Part shown: positions 22,650-32,105 of the stretch, one piece after another
Layout of the letters: each line of letters starts with the position of its first letter
How positions within the stretch are numbered: the stretch's first letter is position 1
Assembly: GCF_963678635.1 (NCBI RefSeq)
Contig: NC_087071.1
Coordinates: forward strand, 40,317,797-40,381,796
DNA length: 64,000 nucleotides
Direction: 5' to 3'
Origin: Symsagittifera roscoffensis
Lineage: Eukaryota; Xenacoelomorpha; Acoela; Convolutidae
Notes under the pieces: generated by a model
Seen by the model: only the letters and a program-made list of their open reading frames with translations
Told to the model about the DNA's origin: nothing
The model's database searches: none
Program-made: the position numbers and the translations under genes

Positions 22650-22671
22650 GGACCTCCAGGTCAAATATAAG
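22650..22671 (+). promoter_or_regulatory. Copy-B everted sites plus AT box
   Basis: Counterpart of 18568-18589. Both AGGTCA-type half-sites are intact, but the TATA box has changed from tatataag to aatataag, so this copy may be weaker. Confidence 0.35.
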
Positions 22672-22970
22672 CGCTACCTTTATTTTTGACAACTCAAACA
22701 AATATCAACTCGAAATTGGAACCCCTCTCGAAAACAGTAGACAAAAGTCAACGAAATCAGCCATACCCCTTTTAGCCAAAACTATACAATTATTTGAATC
22801 CTTTTTTTATATCTATCCCTTCCTAATCAAACAAATCACATCCTTTTAATCGGAAACAAAATTTTTTAATCTGAAACAGTTTCCGCTAGAAAAAGTTTAA
22901 AGAATTTGTAAAACTTTTCCCAATCTTTTCAATTTTAGTAGCCTCCATAATCCTAAAACTTTTAGTTCGA

Positions 22971-23487
22971 ATGTCTAGAACAAGCGTTAAATTTTTTCCT
23001 AGTAGAGATTATAATAAAAAAAATTTTTTTGAAAAAATGATCCAGCTCGATTTGCTTCTTAAATGCAAAAAAAAACGGAAATAAATTCAAACTTGCTGAT
23101 CAAAAACGCCACCCAACTTCCCTACCCATCAACCCAACCCCAAAACATAACCCATATTCCTCCAACCACAGTAACCCAAACAAATCACATCTTCAAGTAT
23201 TTCACAAACATTCCCTCGAATTTCTTATGAAGAAAACATCTGCACTCAAAAATACGACAACCACCGGTTCCCGAACCATTGTTCTCGCACATCAAAAGGC
23301 ACCATTAGACGAACCGCAAAGCGAACCAACATATAAAATTTATTTTTCAATTTTACAAGTCTTAGGACGAGTCAGACATCAAAATCAAAACCAATCAAAA
23401 GCCATAATAATTGATAGACAAATAATTCACCCTGGACAAAATAGATATTTCACTACAAGAATCCATTTTAAAAGAGGTCCCAATTAG
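22971..23487 (+). pseudogene. Copy-B counterpart of the 173-aa ORF
   Basis: The same ATG context and first 30 or so codons are kept, but a small deletion in the lysine-rich stretch near 23080 shifts the frame into TAA. The second half reopens at 23227 and is almost identical to copy A up to the shared TAG at 23485. Confidence 0.5.
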
Positions 23488-24800
23488 GACTGTCATTTTT
23501 TTCAATACCACAATCAAAAAAAGTGACGGAAACTTCTACCTTCCATTTTTCAAAGTCCTCAATCACACAAAACTCTCCAACAGATATTGACTCTAGCCCA
23601 TCCTCAGCAAATTTAGGAGACAACCCATTCTTTCCCCCAAGAAAATTTTTACAACATTTCCACTAGTGGGCACACAATTACAAAAAAGTAGCTATAAATC
23701 TTCCTACAATTTTTTTTCAGGACTATCGTACACATGCTTCTTTTGAAAATAATTAAATTAAACATTATTTATCTCAAGAAATTTACAACCAACACCTCAT
23801 GGCAATTCGACAGAGCGAGCAGGACCGCGATATACTTTAGTAGCACACTAAGTTTTCGAAGAAATTTAGCAAAAAAAACAAAGCATAAAAATGCTATAAA
23901 TCAAGCTACTAATGTGAATAGGAACCACAAGCAGTAGAAACTAGAAAAAAATTGCCATATTTTGATCCAAAGCACAACGCATACCTATGGAACTAAAACA
24001 CCTAAATAACAGTTCCAGATACCTAGACAACCGGCCCTCCACAGCCCGAATTCACAAAAAAATTATCCTCAACAATTACCACAAACAAAAACGTTTTACA
24101 TCTATCCCATTTATCCAACAAAACTGTTTCGACAAAAAGAAACCCCAAAGCCGACGAGGTATGTAGACACTACTAGAATCATTACACTCCCATAGTTTTG
24201 CTTAAATAAAATAACTAACCCTCTTAGCATTACATTCAGAAAATTTGATGATGACTAGCTTTAAATCACAGCTGTTCACCAAATTGCTAATGCAGTTCTA
24301 TTAAAAGATTTTACGAGCATTGGTTTGTCAGAGATACTCAAACGATACATCGTACTCAAGTCCAAGCAGCTCTTCATAGCATACTATGATCACATTGTCC
24401 ACAATTAAATAAAAAAATCATCATGTTACACCAACCCTGCGTTAAACTAACTTTTTTTTAATTCACAACAGAAATTTTTTTTTATTAAAACAGACTATAT
24501 TTTCAATTTGCATTGCCTGAACAAAAAAACTCGACCACAGCATTGATCATACACTAGAAAACCGCAATGCTTAAAAATTGTTTTATAGTCGGATTTTTCC
24601 AATTAACTTTTACTTTTTTCTTTCCAAAAAAACATGTTGACTGAATTAATGAATTAATATTGAAAGCAAAACTGACCCACCTCATACTCAAAATCAACTT
24701 AATCAAAAACCTTTTTTCACACAAATGTCACCTTTACGTAAACCACATCATTGTTTCAATTTTGTTAATTCAAAGTTAACTCAACATTGTTTTTGATTTT

Positions 24801-24817
24801 CACGTGTTGTATAAAAG
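24801..24817 (+). promoter_or_regulatory. Copy-B E-box plus TATAAAAG
   Basis: CACGTG (24801-24806) and TATAAAAG (24810-24817) with the same spacing as in copy A. The downstream donor-like gtaagt of A is gtatgt here. Confidence 0.45.
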
Positions 24818-25245
24818 GTACTAACCTGCACGTAGCTCTCAGATAAAACCAACCCTCCGACAAATGTATGTTTTAAACCCCTTTCTTTAGTAATTTCACA
24901 TAGAGGAATCCTGCTTCATGATCATTGTTCACGGATATATCTAACATTTCAACATTCCACATTCCACTTCTAAAATTAACTCATGGCACAAAAATTGATC
25001 ATTAACTTTATAATTTGATTCAAAAAAGTAACCATAAATTTAGTGTCCCCCAGACAAACTGAATTTAATCAACAAAACACTTGAACTTTTTTGGTCACTA
25101 CTACGCACGAGAAAATTTTTTTTAGCACGTTAGCAAAGCTCCTAACGCAATCAACCACCATCGATAAATTTTTTCCAATGGATCTTATCTTGACCCCGAA
25201 CCCACCTATATATGCATTTGCTATTCATAACTAACTAAATTCAAC

Positions 25246-25879
25246 TTTTAACTCGAGATTTTTCTGATGATGTAGATCACCCCTTTTCTTTAATTTTTTT
25301 TCCTTCTAAAAACACTAAAGTTATGAGAAAATCTAAAAACAAATTTATAAGTCATTTCAACAAGTACTCAGCGAACGAAAAAAAATCAAAATGTTTTGCA
25401 AATTACTCCTACTCGCCCATTGATTTCGCACTTTTTCACACAAACGGTTTAAGGCTCTTGTTGACAGCTTGGCATAACGCTTGTACCATTTGAAAGAATA
25501 CGTAATTTCACAAACTAACTGTTTTGAACAATTTACATACTTCATTTTTTGAACAGCTTACAAAACAATTTTGAACAGCTCACATAAATTTTTCCCTTAA
25601 CCCGGTTGGAATAAAAATTTTAGCCTAAATAACCAATGCATCTTCCTAGCACCACAGCATTTTCACCATGTACGGAAAGTTCCAAAACAATTAAATCAGA
25701 TTAAAATGGATAAAAAGCTTTCGAAACAGAAACAACGTTTTGTTAGGACCACATGAAACCTTAAAAAATTGCAAGTCAACACTAATCAAAAGCAAATTGT
25801 TTATAAAAAAAGGACACAACCCTAAGCAACAACAGACAAAACACTTAAATCAAAGAAAAGAACAGATTTTTGTCAAGAA
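25246..25879. other. Spacer, nothing recognised
   Basis: AT-rich sequence containing only a 62-aa minus frame (25357-25545) with no motif. A tandem-like gaacagctta/gaacagctca pair occurs near 25550-25577. Confidence 0.4.
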
Positions 25880-25904
25880 AAGACTCCACTTAGAGAATCA
25901 CTCA

Positions 25905-25993
25905 TAAGTATCCCCCGACTGGCCTTACCCACCAGCGACGGACGTCCTAACCATCTTCTATAGCCGGCAGAACCCACTGAGCTAGGTCACGAT
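25905..25993 (-). repeat. tRNA-derived SINE head
   Basis: On the minus strand gtgacctagctcagtgggtt matches a Pol III box A (TAGCTCAGTGGG). The following region has a ggttaggacgtccgtcgctg stretch but no good box B (GGTTCRANNCC), and no cloverleaf can be drawn. This fits the head of a tRNA-derived SINE, not a functional tRNA. Confidence 0.4.
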
Positions 25994-26139
25994 TAGAACA
26001 CCATTCCACACTTTTTGAGAAGTGTTGCTCTAGGGTAAGCAACTTTTTGAAATAACCGAACTAATTCAAAAGCTTCTGCGAATGTAATCAATGAGATCAT
26101 ATTAGTAATAACAGAATAACCGAAATGCAGTGATAGTTT

Positions 26140-26358
26140 CTATAGAATTCGCAGAGCATAATACACAACCATTAGAAGAGAGATGCACTCGACGACATTC
26201 AGAATTTGGAATAGCAAACCAACTGGTTTTAATTGGCCCTCACTGGATATAAAATACGAAGCAGACAACGCTGCAAAAGAACCCATTCCATCGAAACAGG
26301 GAATTGCCACCTCATCGTCATAACTCAACATACGTATCCCTGTCACTTGGTGCCTCAT
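26140..26358 (-). CDS. Partial membrane-protein-like ORF
   Basis: 72 aa from ATG 26358, 34 bases from the assembly gap. Codon use is clearly gene-like: SYDDEVAIPCFDGMGSFAAL, then a hydrophobic C-terminal helix (LLFQILNVVECISLLMVVYY) ending at TAG. An in-frame TGA lies just before the ATG, so either this is the start or the exon begins inside the frame. The upstream part may lie in the gap. Family not recognised. Confidence 0.4.
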   Translation of the reverse strand: MRHQVTGIRMLSYDDEVAIPCFDGMGSFAALSASYFISSEGQLKPVGLLFQILNVVECISLLMVVYYALRIL

Positions 26359-26391
26359 TCATATAAGTCAACCTTTGTCAAAGTTTTCATT

Positions 26392-26591
26392 NNNNNNNNN
26401 NNNNNNNNNNNNNNNNNNNNNNNNNNNNNNNNNNNNNNNNNNNNNNNNNNNNNNNNNNNNNNNNNNNNNNNNNNNNNNNNNNNNNNNNNNNNNNNNNNNN
26501 NNNNNNNNNNNNNNNNNNNNNNNNNNNNNNNNNNNNNNNNNNNNNNNNNNNNNNNNNNNNNNNNNNNNNNNNNNNNNNNNNNNNNNNNNNN
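26392..26591. other. Assembly gap (200 N)
   Basis: Exactly 200 undetermined bases, a placeholder-sized gap. The sequence resumes with a perfect 10-bp palindrome and then a minisatellite, so the missing part is likely repetitive. Confidence 0.95.
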
Positions 26592-26616
26592 AAAATGAGC
26601 TGACTGAGCTCATTTT
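26592..26616. repeat. Perfect 10-bp palindrome at gap edge
   Basis: aaaatgagct and agctcatttt pair perfectly around gactg. The motif tgaatgagccgaatttt just after it is a related decayed unit, suggesting that a repeat family spans the gap. Confidence 0.6.
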
Positions 26617-26732
26617 TTACGACAAGCAGCTGAATGAGCCGAATTTTTAACAAATTGATCTCATTAAGTTTTTTAGTTTTAGTTTAAATACACCAAAACA
26701 AGCACTAACTCAAAAGATTCGACAAATCCAAT

Positions 26733-27140
26733 ATTTTGTTCGAGACGATCAAATCATACCAATTTTTTCAAATTTTACCAATTATGAAATTTTTTGGTCG
26801 AAATGGTCGAAACATACCAGTTTTTGATCGATTGGTCAAAAAATACCAATTTTTGGTCGAGATGGTCGGTCGAAACACACCAAGTTTTGGTCGAGACGAT
26901 CGAAACTTACCAAATTTTGATCGAGACGGTAGAAACATACCAATTTTTGGTCGAGACGGTCGAAATATACCAAATGTTGGCCGAGACGGTCGAAACACGC
27001 CAAGTTTTGGTCGAGACGGTCGAAATATACCAAATGCTGGTCGAGACGGTCAAAACGTACTAATTTTTGGTCGAGAGGGTCGAGATCAACCAAATTTTGG
27101 CCGAGATAGTCAGAACATACCAAGTTTTAGTCGAGATTTT
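26733..27140. repeat. 30-bp GGTCGA minisatellite, ~13 units
   Basis: Units of the type ttttggtcgagacggtcgaa plus a ten-base atacc-rich tail, repeated about 13 times with a few substitutions. Because the unit is 30 bp, several frames on both strands stay open; the frame starting at 26736 would encode FGRDGRNIPN ten-residue repeats. No start context, intron or conserved flank supports a gene. Confidence 0.85.
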
Positions 27141-27602
27141 TAATCAGATTCTTATCAAAAAGTTTGCATCTCATCACGATAGAAACTGATTGAAACACAT
27201 GAGCCCACAAAATTTTACTGAATACCCAGCCAAACCTTTATTTTACAATTTTATAATCATCCCTCTAAATTTATCATCATCCTAATAAGTACCAGAATAT
27301 CAACAATACGTGTAATGTTTGTTAATGATGGCAATTGACTTTTCTTTCATACGAACAAAAAACCTTATTCTGCTTCTCATATTGGCGTTCAATTTGAACG
27401 TTTAAGTGAGACGGATCGAAGCATTTTCGAGTTTCAATCGATCGTTTAAACCAATCAGAATTAAACCCACTCGAAGGATATGAATTAGGTTACAAAATTA
27501 CTTAAAGCTCTTGCTTTGGCTTATATTAACAGAAAAGACGCAATTGCACCACTATTGTCCCACAATACATATAATAATTTGTATATATAGATATACTTTT
27601 TT
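27141..27602. other. Spacer after minisatellite
   Basis: AT-rich, no coding frame. The motif atcgatcgtttaa occurs near 27438. It lies just beyond the poly(A) signal of the minus-strand secreted-protein gene. Confidence 0.4.
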
Positions 27603-27608
27603 TTTATT
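27603..27608 (-). terminator. AATAAA poly(A) signal
   Basis: AATAAA on the minus strand, 137 nt downstream of the stop codon of the gene at 27745-28558, in an A-rich context. It fits the 3' end of that transcript. Confidence 0.5.
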
Positions 27609-27744
27609 TTGAGTGTTTTAATTTTTTGAGTGTTTTCAAGGAAATATCTTCAATTTTTTGAAGTGGTGAGTTTTGTTCTGATTTTTCTCGTCATGGTTGT
27701 GTTTCCATTTCGGTGTCCTTTTCATATTTTAAAGATTCGAAATC

Positions 27745-28558
27745 TTATATACAGATCAGGTATTTGTGAGTATGGTCGTAGAAGTATGACCACATCAGCC
27801 GCATTGTGTTTGCGTTCACAGGTGGAGAGCATGATGGGTTGGGATTCAAGTTGAATTTCCCGTCCAAATCTCGGAGTCCAGGCACATACCAGCGAGACCA
27901 CCCTCCATTGAACCATCTAAAAGCAAAATTTGTTCTTTTTTGAAATTTTTTGTCAAAAGTATTAGTTATATTATAGTTAAGTTTTTTAATAAAAATTAGT
28001 TTTACAATTTACGAGTTTTATCACTAAAAAGCCTATCATCTTAAAAACCTATGAACTAGAGATAAATCATCAGTGAAAGTTCAAGGTCAGTTAAACAAGT
28101 ATAGGTTTCACTGATTTCTGAATAGAAACAATAGTATAGCAATCTAGCGGTGGATGTTTATTAGCAAATATAATCTCATTATCATAGCTGTGTTGTAAAA
28201 AGCAATGAAAAAGTTCAACTCCAATGAAAAAGAAAAAACAAACAATTAAATTCAGAAAAAAGTCATTAAAAGCTAAAAGATTATTGCGCACCATCAAAAA
28301 ATCCAGAACGGACAGCTTATAATGTGAAAACTGAACAACTAACTGGATTTTGTAGGCCGCTATTTTTCCTCCAAGTATTTCGTAGTCCATGTTTCGATTC
28401 AAACCTGCGTGCCATCGGCAATCCATGGTTCTGATTTTCGTCAGCATTTTACAATGAGGTTCAGTAGAAAGATCATATATTACACTATCAGCGGAGCCAT
28501 GGCAGAATCTCAAGAACTCGGACAGACAAATTAGAAGAGAAAATTTGGTCAAACTCAT
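27745..28558 (-). CDS. Two-exon small secreted protein, 128 aa
   Basis: Exon 1 is 28558-28344 and exon 2 is 27916-27745. The start is MSLTKFSLLICLSEFLRFCH, a signal peptide, with likely cleavage near HGSA-DS. Mature exon 1 has two Cys (PHCKM, MDCRW). A donor GTTAGT at 28338-28343 and acceptor ttttgcttttag before 27916 join in phase (2 nt plus 1 nt). Exon 2 reads WFNGGWSRWYVPGLRDLDGK, has NPSCSPP and MWSYFYDHTHKYLICI, then TAA. The Trp/Tyr-rich, Cys-containing sequence has excellent codon choice. Family not identified; an extracellular role is inferred from the signal peptide only. A poly(A) signal lies at 27603-27608. Confidence 0.75.
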
Positions 28559-28779
28559 CTCTGAATTATTTTGAAATTAATGATTTTCTGAAGCGGGAAT
28601 CACGGTCTCCAAAACATTCTTGGATGCTTACGTGTCATTGTTTTTTTGCACGCATTGTATTGTCTTTCTTTTTTAAATTGCGACACAAGTGAAAAAAAAA
28701 ACGTTTTTCTTTGAAATTTTTCTTGAAACAAAAAGTAATAGAGCAGCAAAAAATGAATGAACAAAACGAGCTGTTAAAA

Positions 28780-29430
28780 CATTTAAATTTATTGCTTTGA
28801 GGTAATCGATCTATTTGTCTCTTCGCCCCGGGAACGGAAAAAGAGAAAACGAGGAAAGTGATAGACAAAGATATAACTTCATAGCTGTAATCAACTATCA
28901 CCAGCTGTTGAAAATCTGAAAATTTATTCGTTTGATGAAGTCAAATTTTTTGTATTTTTAACCGTGGGATCGTAAAAACGAGACAAACAAAAAAATTAAA
29001 GAGAAAAAAACAAAAGTTCAAACAAATATTTAAATATTAGAAGCTGTTGAAAATCTAAAAAATAGATCTTTTGACGCAATCGAAGCATTTGTCTTCTAAC
29101 CGCAGGAACGAACAAAAAATCAGAAAAATTAGGAAAACTCGTGACAAATGTGAAACTTAAAGGCATGCTTTTGCGCAACCGATGCATTTGTCTCCTAACT
29201 GCAGGAACGAAAAATTGAGACGAGCAAGAATGGTACGAGACAAACATGAAACTTCAAACAACTCATTAAACAATGCAAGCTGTTAAAACCACGAAAACTT
29301 AGATCTTTCATGCGATCACAAAAATTGTCTCAGAACCATGGGTACAAAAAAAAGAGCCAATAAACGAGACAAGCGACGAGTTTACTAGACAAAACAAAAC
29401 TTCAAAAAACTATTTAACAATAAATAATGT
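28780..29430. repeat. Degenerate tandem repeat, ~130-bp units
   Basis: Units begin agctgttgaaaatct (28901, 29041) or agctgttaaaacca (29278) and contain catttgtctcctaac then cgcaggaacga and gagacaaacatgaaac. A half unit lies at about 29163. The two minus frames across it (28635-28901, 28996-29247) repeat PAVRRQM-like peptides because of the repeat; no gene is supported. Confidence 0.7.
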
Positions 29431-31859
29431 TTACTTGCGCCAAACCTTTAGAAGTTTTAATTGAATAATCAATAAATTAATTTTTCCTTAACGTAGAAAT
29501 AGAAAATTTCTTAACAAGTCTGAAATCATTTCAAGGTTCAATAAAAACATGTTTAATTCAAATCAGTAATTGTAGCAATATATGTTTTGTCAACAGGGCA
29601 TATTTCTTTACTCAGGTGAGGTGGTTCAAGGATTAACGCTCTTGTCTGACAAAAATGAAATTGGGGATTCACATTCAACGAAAACCTTCCTTTCGGCTGG
29701 AAAATTCCTGAATTTAGCAATTTTCTGATCAAAGAACATGCAAGAAGTAAAGTTTTTTAGAGCGTTCCTGCATCTTTTAAAATTTTCATCAAGAACTACT
29801 GCCCAGGTGATTGGATGTTTTTTTGAGTTTTTCTTGTCCAGAAAATTTATTAGCGCAGACAAAACTCTGGAAAGGTATTGCTTCGATGCGCTGGATGTAT
29901 TTTCGGCTCAAAACGGCGGGTAGTTTTTGCTCAGTGACTTTTTAGTTTTTGTCGTTTTGCTTGGGTTAAAGACCTTCCACATAAACAAGATTCTGATATA
30001 ACTGTTTTGACGATAACTCAATTAAATTGAGCGGAATTTTTATTGTAGAGCGGCTAAATTTTTTTTAATAACAAAGCTTGTGATTAATTAAATTAGTGGA
30101 TGTGTGACAAAATTTGCAGATGTAATGCGCGAACAAAAGCGGAAGTATATTCATTATTTTTTCATTTAAAAAAAAGAAGTGAGCCCAATCGAAATTGCAG
30201 AAAAGAGAACAATACAAATGATTTAAATTTTCCAGAGTGCAAACAATGGTGCAAGCAATTAGGCTTTCTTAGTGCAAGCAATTAAGCATTGCAAAAAGTA
30301 CAAACAGTCAACTCAAAAAATCAGGAGAAATACCTCGTAATTGAATCCAGGATTTTTCAATGAAAAATTTTCCTCAAAACTGTTTGCGCGCAAAAGTTCG
30401 TGAAAAGAAACTCTTTCTGATCAGGAATAATGATTTATTATGTAATTCTAAAGACAATGCTAGTCATTTTTTTGCAGTTAAATGCAAAACAGGGCTACCA
30501 TTGTTTTTTTTGAAACTGAGGTGGAGTAGATTTTATGTTCATAGTCGGAACCGGGCCTGAATTTGATTAACTTCCAAACAAAAAGCCTCAACTGGTGTGA
30601 AGTGAAGTTTCAAAAGGTGTGAAATGAAGTGTGAAAGGTGTTATCAGAAGTGTTAAAGTTGTGAACTCTTTTGAAAGTCAGGCCCGAGCGCCGGCCCGAC
30701 CCGGTCGATATGAAGCACGGGCCCCGTTCCAGCTCTGTTTTTGTTAACCGTCCTCATATATTGTCTACTGTACGATATCCAATATACTTGCTGAATTAGA
30801 TTTAAAACGAAATTACAAAAATTTTCATGCTCGCAACTTTTTACTTTGCTCTCTGGGATTTATCTAATTAAAATATCAAAGAGAAAGTTAACTAGTCGAG
30901 CTACAAAAAGTTACAAGGCGGATACACTCTTCAGCTTTTCCCTGAAATTAGCCAAACTAGCGCTGAAAAATTCATATACTTTATAGCTTGTCTTCTAATT
31001 GATTTCGGAAAACAATTTTTGCATTAACTTGATCAAAAAAGTCACAGGTTTGCCAAAATAACAAGTTTTGGCGGATAGAAACTTGAATAATCAATAGATC
31101 CAAGCTCGGAAAAAATCGACCTTTTGCAATTATTCCGGCTTTTGAATTTGTTTTAACGCGTGTGAGATAAACTTTTACCACAGTTTGATTATTTAATTTA
31201 AAAAATCATTAGGAAGCAAAGGTCTTCTCAATCATTTTCGCGCAAAAATACCCAATTTGTTCTGTTATTGATAACCCTGCCGATAAATTGTGGATTTTTT
31301 TTGAGTAGTCAGTTTATTTCGTGGAACCAAAATGTTAACGACTGATGCAAGTATATAGTTCATAGTACATAACTGTTATGTGTTATTCATTATTCAATTA
31401 TAATAAACGCAATTGTTTCATTGAGTCAATACATAAAAAAAACTGAAGACATCAGTAAAATTTTGAACAAAAAAACATCTTTTTTCCAAGGCCATTTTTT
31501 TCCTAAGACTTTATCCAATGAAGTACATAGTTTTTGTACATCAAACTTTTTGTACAAAATCGAAGCCCTGGCGAGACAATTTATAAACCCCTCTTATGAT
31601 CACATTTTTGGTGACATTTAAAAAAAATTATAATCAATCTATAATTTATCAAAAAAAAACTTATAATCTCTCATAATATCTTATGTTTTTTAAATTCTTA
31701 TATGAAAGATTACAATCCCTTTTTCTATCAAAATGTTATCTCACGATAAAACTAACCATATTGGATTATAAGTTATCTAATCTGCATCAAAACACAGTAA
31801 AAAAAATAGTTTAGGTTTCTGCTGTTTTAGGTTTAAGTTTCTTCTTGTTCATCTGTTCC
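29431..31859. other. Spacer with one SINE-like head
   Basis: No supported gene. Notable items are a tRNA-like motif at 29619-29684 (listed separately), a gtgtgaa-type repeat at 30597-30660, and a GC-rich patch at 30685-30728 (ggcccgagcgccggcccgac). Frames at 29626-29923, 30100-30285, 30360-30560 and 31421-31621 are short and lack motifs. Confidence 0.4.
29619..29684 (+). repeat. tRNA-like SINE remnant
   Basis: ggtggttcaaggattaacgc resembles a Pol III box A, with ggggattcacattc 40 bases on as a poor box B. A second stretch of the same type is at 36389-36440. Both look like decayed tRNA-derived SINE heads. Confidence 0.25.
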
Positions 31860-31869
31860 CTTTATTCAC

Positions 31870-32105
31870 GAAAGAAGTGAAGGCACGTTAGATGCATCTT
31901 CATGTGGAAGGTGGTGCAGGTAGGATGCACCTTCAGGAGACAGGTGGGTGTAGGTACGATTGGTTAGACTAATCAAAACACCAAACGTCCACGTCCCCCC
32001 ACATTCCCAACACCAGACCCCCCTCCACCCCCCAGATTGGAATTATTACCGGTGTAGTTATTACGGGAATAGTTACACCCCCCTCACCCGGGCTGAATTA
32101 CTATA
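31870..32105. repeat. GC-rich block with C runs
   Basis: Contrasts sharply with its AT-rich surroundings: gatgcatc/gatgcacc pairs, then C runs (ccccccacattccc, ccccctccacccccc), a duplicated accggtgtagttatt/acgggaatagttac motif, and cacccgggct. Composition and the cccggg motif recall the core and ends of the element at 46.8-47.9 kb. Confidence 0.45.

Larger units (their letters stand above)
21370..25245 (+). repeat. 4-kb tandem unit, copy B
   Basis: Second copy, 3876 bp, ending ctaactaaattcaac like the end of copy A (ctaattaaattcaac). The junction reads aaattcaac then ggacaa, which fits unequal crossing-over or replication slippage at short homology. Copy B contains frameshifts relative to the ORFs of copy A. 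Confidence 0.9.

Noticed and set aside
26736..27143. 135-aa repeat protein
   Set aside because: The frame is open only because the minisatellite unit is 30 bp. Other frames on both strands are equally open.
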